Source of the DNA: Pedobacter riviphilus
GTDB lineage: Bacteria > Bacteroidota > Bacteroidia > Sphingobacteriales > Sphingobacteriaceae
DNA length: 64,000 nucleotides
Reading direction: 5' to 3'
Assembly: GCF_014692875.1 (NCBI RefSeq)
Contig: NZ_CP061171.1
Coordinates: 4,216,001 to 4,280,000 of the forward strand
Each line of letters starts with the position of its first letter. Within the stretch, counting starts at the first letter, position 1. The position numbers were made by a program, and so were the translations under genes. Positions 18,788 to 26,433 of this stretch are shown here, one piece after another. Under the pieces are notes generated by a model. The model saw nothing but the letters and a program-made list of their open reading frames with translations, had not been told where the DNA came from and did not search any database.

Positions 18788-21700
18788 TTACGCTTGCACT
18801 GTTGTATCTGTATTTCTAATTTTTGTCATGTAGCCGATACCCGGTTTCACATTGATCTCTTCTAATACGTAGTAGATACGCTCAGAACGTAATGCTTTTG
18901 AAACCTCTGAATTTGGATCGTTTGCATCACCAAATACAATTGCATTTGCTGAACAAGCTTCCTGACAAGCCATTTTAATATCGCCATCTTTTAATGGACG
19001 TTTCTCCAATTTAGCTTGTAATTTGCCACCTTGTATACGTTGAATACACATAGAGCATTTTTCCATTACCCCTCTAGAACGTGTAGTTACATCAGGGTTT
19101 AAAACTAATTGAGTAAACTCGTTATTTAAATAGTTATCGAAACGTGAATCGTTCCAGTAGTTAAACCAATTGAAACGACGCACTTTGTACGGACAGTTAT
19201 TTGCACAGTAACGTGTACCTACACAACGGTTATAAGCCATGTGGTTTAAACCATCACTTGAGTGTACAGTTGCCAATACCGGACAAACTGTTTCGCAAGG
19301 TGCGTGATCACAGTGTTGGCACAACATTGGTTGGTGAACAACAGAAACGTGATCTAAGTCTTCTAACTTAGCAATTTCTTTCTCTCTCGTTACATCACCA
19401 TCCTTAGTTTCGTAGCTATAGTAACGGTCGATACGGATCCAGTGCATTTCGCGACGACGGCGAACCTCATCACGGCCTACAACAGGAATGTTATTTTCTA
19501 CGTTACAAGCAACAATACAAGAACCACAACCTGTACAGGCATTCAAATCGATTGCCATAACCCAGTTGTTACCTGGTTTTTCATATTGATCCCAAAGATC
19601 GTAATCTTTATGCTCGCCCTTTTCGTTGCCCGCTCCAGGATTTTTCAGATACTCCTTAAAGGTAGCCTCTTTAATCACTGCACGACCTTCGAAAGAGTGG
19701 TGAGTTTGTGTTTGAGCCAATTCGTAGTATCCACCTGTTGGAGTGATGGTTACCGAAGTAGCGTATTGCATTGTTCCATTAACAAAAGAAACAAAAGGGA
19801 AAGCATTTTTACCTACATCGTTACCGGCTTTACCAGTTTTGGTACGGCCATAACCTACGGCGATAGATGCAGTTCCTTGTGCTTGTCCTGGTTGGATCAA
19901 TACCGGAAGATCTACTGAATATCCGTTGCTGGCTTTAACAGTTACAACATCAAATTCTTTAACCTTTAATTTTTCAGCAAATTTTGGCGCAATGGCAACA
20001 AAGTTATCCCAGGTTACTTTAGAAACCGGATCAGGTAACTCTTGCAGGAACGCGTTGTTGGCATTCTTACCATCACGCATCGGGATGTTTTCGTAAACCT
20101 GTAACTCTACTTCTTTAGCCAAAGCTTTGCTGCTATTGGTAATTGAAGTAGCTACTGCAGCTAACGATAAAGTGAAGCTGTAAGCAGCAGCAGCTTTTGC
20201 AGCTGTTGTAACCACACCTTTCTCTAACACCTCTTCCCATTTCAAACCTGCAGCTGGTAATACTTTAGCTTCCCAGTTGCTGCGAACAAACTGATAGTAA
20301 TCTTTAACAGGAGCATCAGCCCAGGTTAATAAACTTTCTTCTGCCTGACGGCTATTGAAAACCGGGTTAATGGTTGGCTGAACGATAGAATAATATCCTT
20401 CGTAAGCGTTTGCATCACCCCATGATTCTAAGTAGTTGTGGTTAATGGCAATTGCATCACAAAGCGTAGCCGTTTCATCAGCACGGTCTGAGAATGAAAT
20501 TTTCGCCGGAACTTTAGCTAAAGCATCAGTAAATGCTTTCGGGTTTGCAGCATCGTAAGCAGGGTTGCTGTTTAAGAATAAAACTGCACCAACTTCGCCA
20601 CGACCCATTTCAGCAACTAAACCATTAAATTCGGCATCGTTACCAGCATATAGGTAGCAAGGATTATCTAAATCGATAGTAGTACCATAACTTCCGATAG
20701 CGGCGTTAATGGCATTTACTAAAATTTGTGTAGAAACATCGTTCGAACCACAAACTACAAGGCCTTTACCTTTAGCTTGCAATAATTCTTTAGCAACCAA
20801 TTTAATTACTTTATCAGCTGTAGCATTATTACCTAATGTTCCTCCAGGTAAAGCCTGACCAGTAATTGCGTTGTATAAAGCGATTAATGCAGGGCCTTCT
20901 TCTGATAATTTAACCGGAATACGGGTATCTGCATTGGTACCTGTTAAGCTCATTCCACTTTCGAACTGAATGTGGCGGCTCATTTTTTTATTTGCTAACG
21001 ATTTGTAGTTACGGTTAGCTGTATATTGAGCAGTAAACTCTTCTCCGCTAATCCATGTACCTAAGAAATCGGCACTGAAACTTACAATTAAATCGGCCTT
21101 ATCAAAATTGTATTTAGGTAAAACGGCTTTACCGAAACTGTTTTGGTTCGCCTGGATAATACCAGTATAAGAAACCGCATCATACTGAACCAATTTAGCA
21201 GCAGGGTATTTGGTCACAAACTGTGCAATTACTGCATTAGTTGATGGGCTATTTACCGTTGATGCTACAATACGGATTTTCTTCCCACCCGCCTGTGCTT
21301 TTGCCAACTCGCCTTTTACATAGCTGTCGATTTTTGCCCAGGTAGTTTCTTCAACCTGCCCACCTTTTACTGTAGCAGGTGCTTTTAGTTTAGATACATC
21401 GTATAAATCTAATACAGAAGCCTGCGCTCTTGCATCGGTACCGCAGTTAAACTGACCCGCATTAGGATTTGGTTCAATTTTAATCGGACGGCCTTCTCTT
21501 GTTTTAACCAAAATACTCTGGCCATTAAAGCTAGAAGTATAATAGTTAGGAATACCTGGAGTTACTTCTTCAGGTTTTACCAGATAAGGAATTGATTTTT
21601 TTAACGGTGTACTTTGGCAGGCAGCTAATGTAACCGCACCTAAACCAAAACCTAACGCCTTTAAAAAGTCGCGGCGTGGGGTAACGGTACTTAACCCTGC

Positions 21701-21820
21701 TTCATTTAAAACATCTTCTATTGGAAGTGGCTCGGCGAATTCGTTTTTGTTATTCTTAACAAAATCGGGTGTATTGTTATACTCCTCTAAGCCTTTCCAG
21801 TATTTTTTATTGCTTTCCAT
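18788..21820 (-). CDS. actB: alternative complex III subunit ActB (fused molybdopterin-like and iron-sulfur subunit)
   Basis: A 1010-residue periplasmic subunit. Near the start is a twin-arginine signal (TPRRDFLKALGFGLGAVTLAAC; RR 49-50, lipobox Cys 68). The middle (about 70-740) has the molybdopterin-oxidoreductase fold, which in this family carries no molybdenum. The last quarter is a NrfC-type ferredoxin with four cysteine groups: CTGCGSCIVAC, CQHCDHAPCETVCP, CVGTRYCANNCP and CSMC...CQEAC, enough for four clusters. It links quinol oxidation in ActC to the hemes of ActA. It follows actA by 48 bases. Confidence 0.96.
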   Translation of the reverse strand: MESNKKYWKGLEEYNNTPDFVKNNKNEFAEPLPIEDVLNEAGLSTVTPRRDFLKALGFGLGAVTLAACQSTPLKKSIPYLVKPEEVTPGIPNYYTSSFNGQSILVKTREGRPIKIEPNPNAGQFNCGTDARAQASVLDLYDVSKLKAPATVKGGQVEETTWAKIDSYVKGELAKAQAGGKKIRIVASTVNSPSTNAVIAQFVTKYPAAKLVQYDAVSYTGIIQANQNSFGKAVLPKYNFDKADLIVSFSADFLGTWISGEEFTAQYTANRNYKSLANKKMSRHIQFESGMSLTGTNADTRIPVKLSEEGPALIALYNAITGQALPGGTLGNNATADKVIKLVAKELLQAKGKGLVVCGSNDVSTQILVNAINAAIGSYGTTIDLDNPCYLYAGNDAEFNGLVAEMGRGEVGAVLFLNSNPAYDAANPKAFTDALAKVPAKISFSDRADETATLCDAIAINHNYLESWGDANAYEGYYSIVQPTINPVFNSRQAEESLLTWADAPVKDYYQFVRSNWEAKVLPAAGLKWEEVLEKGVVTTAAKAAAAYSFTLSLAAVATSITNSSKALAKEVELQVYENIPMRDGKNANNAFLQELPDPVSKVTWDNFVAIAPKFAEKLKVKEFDVVTVKASNGYSVDLPVLIQPGQAQGTASIAVGYGRTKTGKAGNDVGKNAFPFVSFVNGTMQYATSVTITPTGGYYELAQTQTHHSFEGRAVIKEATFKEYLKNPGAGNEKGEHKDYDLWDQYEKPGNNWVMAIDLNACTGCGSCIVACNVENNIPVVGRDEVRRRREMHWIRIDRYYSYETKDGDVTREKEIAKLEDLDHVSVVHQPMLCQHCDHAPCETVCPVLATVHSSDGLNHMAYNRCVGTRYCANNCPYKVRRFNWFNYWNDSRFDNYLNNEFTQLVLNPDVTTRSRGVMEKCSMCIQRIQGGKLQAKLEKRPLKDGDIKMACQEACSANAIVFGDANDPNSEVSKALRSERIYYVLEEINVKPGIGYMTKIRNTDTTVQA

Positions 21821-21868
21821 TTAAGCTATATTACTGTTTATCGAACGTTCTTACTAAACTCTAATCTA

Positions 21869-23173
21869 TTAATAGTGGCATTTACCACACTCTAAACCAC
21901 CCAATAAAGCTGGTGTAATTTTCTCGCCTTTTTTAATTTTTTCGTGCGCTTCGATAACCTTAGCGTAGAAAGCATTGTTTTTCTGACCAGAAATATCTGT
22001 TTCTTTATGGCAGTTAATACACCATTTCATGGTTAATGGAGAATATTGGTAAATTTCTTCCATGGTATTAACCGGACCGTGACAAGCGAAACACACAGGC
22101 TCGTTTGGTTGTAATCCTTTTGCTTTACGGATTGCATCTTCAGCAACAACTACGTGCTGAGAGTGGTTGAAGTAAGCAAAATCAGGTAGATTGTGTACAC
22201 GTACCCACTCCATTGGTTTAGCTTTACTTTCATCATATTTCTGTGTTTCCGGATCGTAACCTAAAGCATTGTAGATTTTTTTGATCTCAGGAGAAATCTC
22301 ACCATCATATTTATCTCTTGCCTGTACCGCTTTATGGCAGTTCATACAAACATTTAATGATGGAATAGATGCATTTTTAGATTTGAATGCTCCAGAGTGG
22401 CAATACTGACAATCGATCTGATTGATACCTGCGTGCAACTCGTGCGAGAATTTAATTGGTTGAACTGGTTGGTAACCGGTATGAACACCAGTATTCCACA
22501 TGCCCATCCAACCGAACGAACCTAAACAGATGATCAAACACAAAATGAAGAACATTACGAACTTCTTGTTTTTGAACATTTTGCGCACACCAACTTTTAA
22601 TGGCACATCTTCTTCAATCTCGATACCTTGTTTTTGCAGAATTAAACGCTCTAATAATTTAGATGCACGACCTAAAATTACTAAAATAACAATCGCTAAT
22701 ACAACAATGGCTACAATACCAGCAATTGATAAACCCGAAGTTTTATCCTCTTTTGGTGCTGCAGAAACTGCTGCATCGCCAGCTGGCTTTGGCTCGCCTT
22801 CTTTAATGTAAGCTAAGATATCTTTTACTTTCGCCTCATCTAACTCAGGGAAGGTAGTCATTGCTACTTTACCATTATCGTTAAATAATTTAACAGCAGC
22901 CGGATCACCTGCAGCAATCATTGCCGCGTTGTTCGGGATCCATTTTAACAAGAACGCTTCAGGGTGACGATCGCTTACTCCAGTTAATGCCGGACCAACA
23001 ACTTTGTGATCTAACGCGTGACACGAAGAACATTTTGCTTTGAAAAGCGTTCTTCCTTCTTTAGCATCCTGCGCATTTACGGTAGAAACCGCTATTACGG
23101 AAATTGCTGAAAACACGAATAACGACTTCCAAACGCTTTTTAAAATCATCGAGATATCTCTCATAATGAACAC
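21869..23173 (-). CDS. actA: alternative complex III subunit ActA (pentaheme cytochrome c with an extra N-terminal monoheme domain)
   Basis: A 434-residue multiheme cytochrome and first gene of the respiratory operon. Six CxxCH sites are seen: C48-H52 in an N-terminal class I cytochrome domain (with likely ligand Met 105, VAMTTFPEL), and C255-H259, C276-H280, C361-H365, C385-H389 and C429-H433 in the pentaheme part. A signal peptide ends about residue 34 and two membrane segments lie at about 149-168 and 205-225, between the two heme parts. ATGs at 23164 and 23149 are also possible starts. A good -7 box lies about 75 bases upstream. Confidence 0.94.
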   Translation of the reverse strand: MFIMRDISMILKSVWKSLFVFSAISVIAVSTVNAQDAKEGRTLFKAKCSSCHALDHKVVGPALTGVSDRHPEAFLLKWIPNNAAMIAAGDPAAVKLFNDNGKVAMTTFPELDEAKVKDILAYIKEGEPKPAGDAAVSAAPKEDKTSGLSIAGIVAIVVLAIVILVILGRASKLLERLILQKQGIEIEEDVPLKVGVRKMFKNKKFVMFFILCLIICLGSFGWMGMWNTGVHTGYQPVQPIKFSHELHAGINQIDCQYCHSGAFKSKNASIPSLNVCMNCHKAVQARDKYDGEISPEIKKIYNALGYDPETQKYDESKAKPMEWVRVHNLPDFAYFNHSQHVVVAEDAIRKAKGLQPNEPVCFACHGPVNTMEEIYQYSPLTMKWCINCHKETDISGQKNNAFYAKVIEAHEKIKKGEKITPALLGGLECGKCHY

Positions 23174-23245
23174 TTTATACTTATTTAATTTACTTTTTGT
23201 TGTGAAATTGATGCTGAACTAGGGGTAGCTCCACCAAAACTTGAA

Positions 23246-23253
23246 CAAAAGTA
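23246..23253 (-). promoter_or_regulatory. candidate promoter (-7 box) for the act-cta operon
   Basis: The minus strand reads TACTTTTG, an exact TAnnTTTG match. The -33 part is weak. It lies about 75 bases upstream of actA in a gene-free gap and is the only such box seen before the whole run of act and cta genes. Confidence 0.5.
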
Positions 23254-23344
23254 TAACTTATTAATAAATCCCATGACATAATAGTGACTGGAAATACAAT
23301 TTATAATCATTCTAAACAAATGTCATTTCAAGCCATTCAGACAA

Positions 23345-23384
23345 TAAAAATGCCCATTTTTGATAGGTTATCTCCAATGGGCAT
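23345..23384 (-). terminator. terminator of the deoxyhypusine synthase-like gene
   Basis: ATGCCCATT (23350-23358) pairs with AATGGGCAT (23376-23384). On the minus strand the stem is followed by TTTTTATTG. It sits 35 bases after the stop of the gene at 23420. Confidence 0.7.
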
Positions 23385-23419
23385 ACTTGAAACCAATTTG
23401 GTTTATTTATTTTTTCTGA

Positions 23420-24400
23420 TTATTGTTTTAATATCCAGGCAAACATTAGCGGCGCTACAATTGTTGCATCACTTTCTACGATAAATTTTGGCGTGTGGAT
23501 ATCCAGCTTACCCCAGGTGATCTTTTCATTCGGTACGGCACCAGAGTATGAGCCATAAGAAGTAGTCGAATCTGAGATCTGGCAGAAATAACTCCAGAAA
23601 GGAATATTTTCCATTTCCATATCCTGATAAAGCATTGGTACCACGCAGATCGGGAAATCGCCGGCAATACCACCACCAATCTGAAAGAAACCAATTCCTT
23701 TCCCTCCACTGTTTGCAATATACCAATCGGCCAACCAGCCCATATATTCGATACCGCTTTTCATTGTACTGGCTTTCAATTCATTTTTCATTACATATGA
23801 GGCAAAAATATTACCCATAGTAGAATCTTCCCATCCAGGTACCACAATTGGTAAATTCTTTTCTGCCGCAGCAAGCATCCATGAGTTTTTAGGATCGATT
23901 TCGTAATATTGCTCCAAATCGCCGCTTAAAAGCATTTTGTACATAAACTCATGCGGAAAATATCTTTCGCCAGCAGTGTCTGCATCTTTCCATATTTTAT
24001 GGATATGTTTCTGTAAACGACGGAAAGCCTCTTCTTCAGGGATACAGGTATCCGTAACACGGTTGTAATGGTTTTCTAAAAGGTCCCATTCGTCTTGCGG
24101 ACTTAAATCGCGATAGTTTGGTACACGTTTATAATGTGAATGTGCTACCAGGTTCATAATATCTTCTTCAAGGTTTGCACCAGTACAAGAAATAATGGCC
24201 ACTTTATCCTGGCGAATCATCTCTGCAAGTGAAATTCCCAATTCTGCAGTACTCATAGCACCAGCAAGTGTGATCATCATTTTACCACCCTCGTCTAAAT
24301 GCGTTTCGTATCCTTTAGCCGCATCCATCATTGCCGCTGCATTAAAATGGAGGTAATTACGCTCCATAAACTGAGATATTGGTCCTCTTGTATTGCTCAT
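23420..24400 (-). CDS. deoxyhypusine synthase-family protein (probably polyamine-modifying)
   Basis: A 326-residue protein from the ATG at 24400 (MSNTRGPISQFMERNYLHFNAA). A reading from 24424 would overlap the -7 box, so the shorter start is chosen. It matches the deoxyhypusine synthase fold: LAGAMSTAELGISLAEMI, ISCTGANLEEDIMNLVAHSHY, PGWEDSTMGNIFAS, IGGGIAGDFPICVVPM, and near the end NEKITWGKLDIHTP, whose Lys aligns with the active-site Lys of the WGK motif. True deoxyhypusine synthase modifies eIF5A, which bacteria lack; bacterial members may make homospermidine or a related product from spermidine and NAD. The actual substrate cannot be told. It stands alone with its own terminator. Confidence 0.88.
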   Translation of the reverse strand: MSNTRGPISQFMERNYLHFNAAAMMDAAKGYETHLDEGGKMMITLAGAMSTAELGISLAEMIRQDKVAIISCTGANLEEDIMNLVAHSHYKRVPNYRDLSPQDEWDLLENHYNRVTDTCIPEEEAFRRLQKHIHKIWKDADTAGERYFPHEFMYKMLLSGDLEQYYEIDPKNSWMLAAAEKNLPIVVPGWEDSTMGNIFASYVMKNELKASTMKSGIEYMGWLADWYIANSGGKGIGFFQIGGGIAGDFPICVVPMLYQDMEMENIPFWSYFCQISDSTTSYGSYSGAVPNEKITWGKLDIHTPKFIVESDATIVAPLMFAWILKQ

Positions 24401-24421
24401 TTCGTTTTGTATTATTTGCCG

Positions 24422-24429
24422 CAAAAATA
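24422..24429 (-). promoter_or_regulatory. candidate promoter (-7 box) for the deoxyhypusine synthase-like gene
   Basis: Minus strand TATTTTTG matches TAnnTTTG exactly, 21 bases before the ATG at 24400. It supports the shorter start of the gene. Confidence 0.5.
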
Positions 24430-24534
24430 GGTATTTAGGCCGAAAGGTGAAAACGTAAAAGCGATTGTATTAGTCCACAGTCCCAAGTCGGCATCCCTTA
24501 GTTAGTTATATCAGATAAATTTTCTCCCACGATT

Positions 24535-24560
24535 GTCATCCTGAGCATAGTCGAAGGATC
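24535..24560. repeat. half copy of a palindromic REP-like repeat (GTCATCCTGAG type)
   Basis: GTCATCCTGAGC followed by GTCGAAGGATC, the outer half of the element seen fuller at 26184-26246 and 54940-55003. Such dispersed repeats are frequent between Bacteroidota genes. Confidence 0.55.
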
Positions 24561-24579
24561 TTCATGCAAATAAACAATC

Positions 24580-24915
24580 ACATCTATTTTTTTGAAAAGC
24601 AATAACAGTAGCTATTATTAAAGGTAGTCCGGCTTTCTGGTACAAGTCCTCGGTTCGTGCCTCACCTGTGGGCTTTTCCCGTCAATCCGGTTTAGGTGGG
24701 CCATATTCTGCTACGATTAAACTTTCCTTACCCCATCCTCAATAAGCTGTATCATGATGCGCTACAAGCTCCAATAGCATGAACAGGCCAGGCCACCTAA
24801 ACCCGACAATAGCGAGATGCTCCCGTCTGATTTGTTTTTTACTGTGTGCTTGTTTGTTTTACAGGTTTCATCGGAGCAGAAGCGGAGGCGGGACTGTATA
24901 ACCCCAAATGTTACT
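24580..24915 (+). repeat. long intergenic repeat region, diverged copy of the family at 56447-57120
   Basis: The 593-base gap 24425-25017 holds no credible gene. It contains ATTTTTTTGAAAAGCAA (about 24587), also found at about 56632 and 56908, and a block 24643-24693 (AAGTCCTC, GTGCCTC, TGTGGGCTTTT, then CGGTTTA) that matches the reverse complement of about 57005-57060. The rest (AGCAGAAGCGG...GGCGGGACTG, about 24875) resembles the end of the unit at 32140-32155. A 61-codon reading frame on the minus strand here is a by-product of the repeat. Confidence 0.6.
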
Positions 24916-25017
24916 GTACCCGCATAAACACTAACCATAATTAACATAGTTGGCAGTTACCAATGAACAAATGACTAGTGAACGAATGAACTATAACTAA
25001 ATTTCCCTTTCTTTGCC

Positions 25018-26151
25018 TTGATGAAAAAATACTGTCTAATTATTTTACTTGCGCTCATTTCAGGAAGTTCATTCGCACAGATGAAACTGATCAGGAAAAT
25101 GCTCTCAAACGAAAAAGATACTACACGTAAAGCGAGCTTTTTACCGTTACCGGCCTTTGGTTATAGTCAGGAAACAGGATTTGAATTTGGTGTCGGGGCC
25201 ATTTATTCATTCTATATAGACCGGAAAGATACATTGAACCGCAGTTCCAATTTCGCTTTAAACACAACTTATTCTACTAAAAAGACGGCTAATTTTATGC
25301 TTAAGGGCGATATGTGGACAAAAGGGAACAAATACCACTTTATCGGTGATATCCGCTTTAAAAACCAGCCCTTTAATTTTTATGGTATTGGCAACAGCGC
25401 TACAAAGTCTGATGAAAACAAATTAGATCAAAGGGTTTTTAAAACACTTTTCGATGCCGAAATGAATACTTTGCCCAAAGCTTATACGGGTATTTCATTA
25501 GGTTTTGAGAATTATCATTTTATAGACAGACAGCCTGGAGGTATTTATTCCACTAGCCCACAAATTTTAGATAAAGACGGTGGCTCGGTAGCATGGATCG
25601 GCGCATCTCAAAGTTACGATACCCGTAACAGCAATAACTATCCAACCAAAGGTTTTTTCGGTAGGGCAACCTATCAATATGCACCAGATTTTTTTGGCGG
25701 GGAAAATTTCAATGGCTCACAGATTAAGCTCGACCTTCGTGGTTTCTTTAGTTTAGCCCCGAAAGTGGTTTTGGGTATACAGGGAATTTATTATACCATA
25801 CAGAGCAAAAGCACACCATTTTATTTATTGCAGCAATTAGGGAACGACCAAATGATGCGTGGTTATTACAGTGGTCGCTACCGCGATGAAAACTTAATGG
25901 CTGCGCAGGCCGAAATCCGTTACCGTTTTATGAACCGCTTTGGCATTGTAGCTTTTGCGGGTACCGGCAAAGTATTTGCAAACAGCCAGTTTAATGGCGA
26001 TGGATTAAAACCAAATTTTGGGCTTGGCGGTCGCTACTTTTTCGATCCGGCAAAAGGTTTGAGCGTTCGATTAGATTATGGTATAGGAGAAAAATTGCCA
26101 AATGAAAAACGCCAGGCAGGATTTTACATTAGCTTGGCTGAAGCGTTTTAG
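25018..26151 (+). CDS. BamA/TamA-family (Omp85) outer-membrane barrel without POTRA domains
   Basis: A 377-residue protein with a signal peptide (MMKKYCLIILLALISGSSFAQ) followed almost at once by barrel strands (LPAFGYSQETGFEFGVGAIYSFY...). The segment MMRGYYSGRYRDENLMAAQAEIRYRF (about 281-306) is the RG(F/Y) loop and strand of the Omp85 family, and the protein ends in Phe. At this length there is no room for POTRA domains, so it resembles the stand-alone surface-antigen barrels rather than BamA itself. Cargo or function is unknown. It is a single-gene unit. Confidence 0.85.
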   Translation: MMKKYCLIILLALISGSSFAQMKLIRKMLSNEKDTTRKASFLPLPAFGYSQETGFEFGVGAIYSFYIDRKDTLNRSSNFALNTTYSTKKTANFMLKGDMWTKGNKYHFIGDIRFKNQPFNFYGIGNSATKSDENKLDQRVFKTLFDAEMNTLPKAYTGISLGFENYHFIDRQPGGIYSTSPQILDKDGGSVAWIGASQSYDTRNSNNYPTKGFFGRATYQYAPDFFGGENFNGSQIKLDLRGFFSLAPKVVLGIQGIYYTIQSKSTPFYLLQQLGNDQMMRGYYSGRYRDENLMAAQAEIRYRFMNRFGIVAFAGTGKVFANSQFNGDGLKPNFGLGGRYFFDPAKGLSVRLDYGIGEKLPNEKRQAGFYISLAEAF

Positions 26152-26183
26152 GAGATGGGTGATTGAACATTCGCCCAGGCTTA

Positions 26184-26246
26184 TCATTCTGAACGCAGTG
26201 AAAAATCTTTATAATAAGATAGGTGCTGAAACAAGTTACCAATGAC
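26184..26246. repeat. REP-like palindromic repeat, diverged copy
   Basis: TCATTCTGAACGCAGTGAA at the left and GTGCTGAAACAAGTTACC...ATGAC at the right give the same plan as the copy at 54940-55003: outer TCA...TGA ends and inner CTGAA...TTCAG type arms. It lies in the gap between two convergent genes. Confidence 0.5.
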
Positions 26247-26264
26247 AGAGTACAAGGAATGGCC

Positions 26265-26347
26265 GTCTTTCCCGCGCAGGTGGGAATCTTAATGCAAGCT
26301 ACAAACCCTACTAAGGCATTACGATTCCCAATCAAGTTGGGAATGAC
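26265..26347. repeat. MITE-like repeat with GTCATTCCC/GGGAATGAC ends, copy 1
   Basis: An 83-base element with inverted ends GTCTTTCCC and GGGAATGAC. Inside are two small palindromes, TCCCGC...GTGGGA and TCCCAATCAAGTTGGGA. A second copy in the opposite orientation is at 55151-55218. It lies between the stops of two convergent genes. Confidence 0.7.
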
Positions 26348-26433
26348 GATTCATCAGCACCTTTTCTCCTAAAAATCATCTGGTGTATTAACAGATTGCC
26401 CCTATTCCATCATACATTTCACATCTTCCATCC

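Noticed and set aside
18788..21820. ActB considered as a molybdenum enzyme
   Set aside because: The fold is molybdopterin-oxidoreductase-like, but the act gene order and the fused NrfC part mark the alternative complex III subunit, a family without molybdenum.
24762..24947. A 61-codon minus-strand frame in the gap before the Omp85-type gene
   Set aside because: It lies inside the diverged repeat region and shows no family pattern or start signal.
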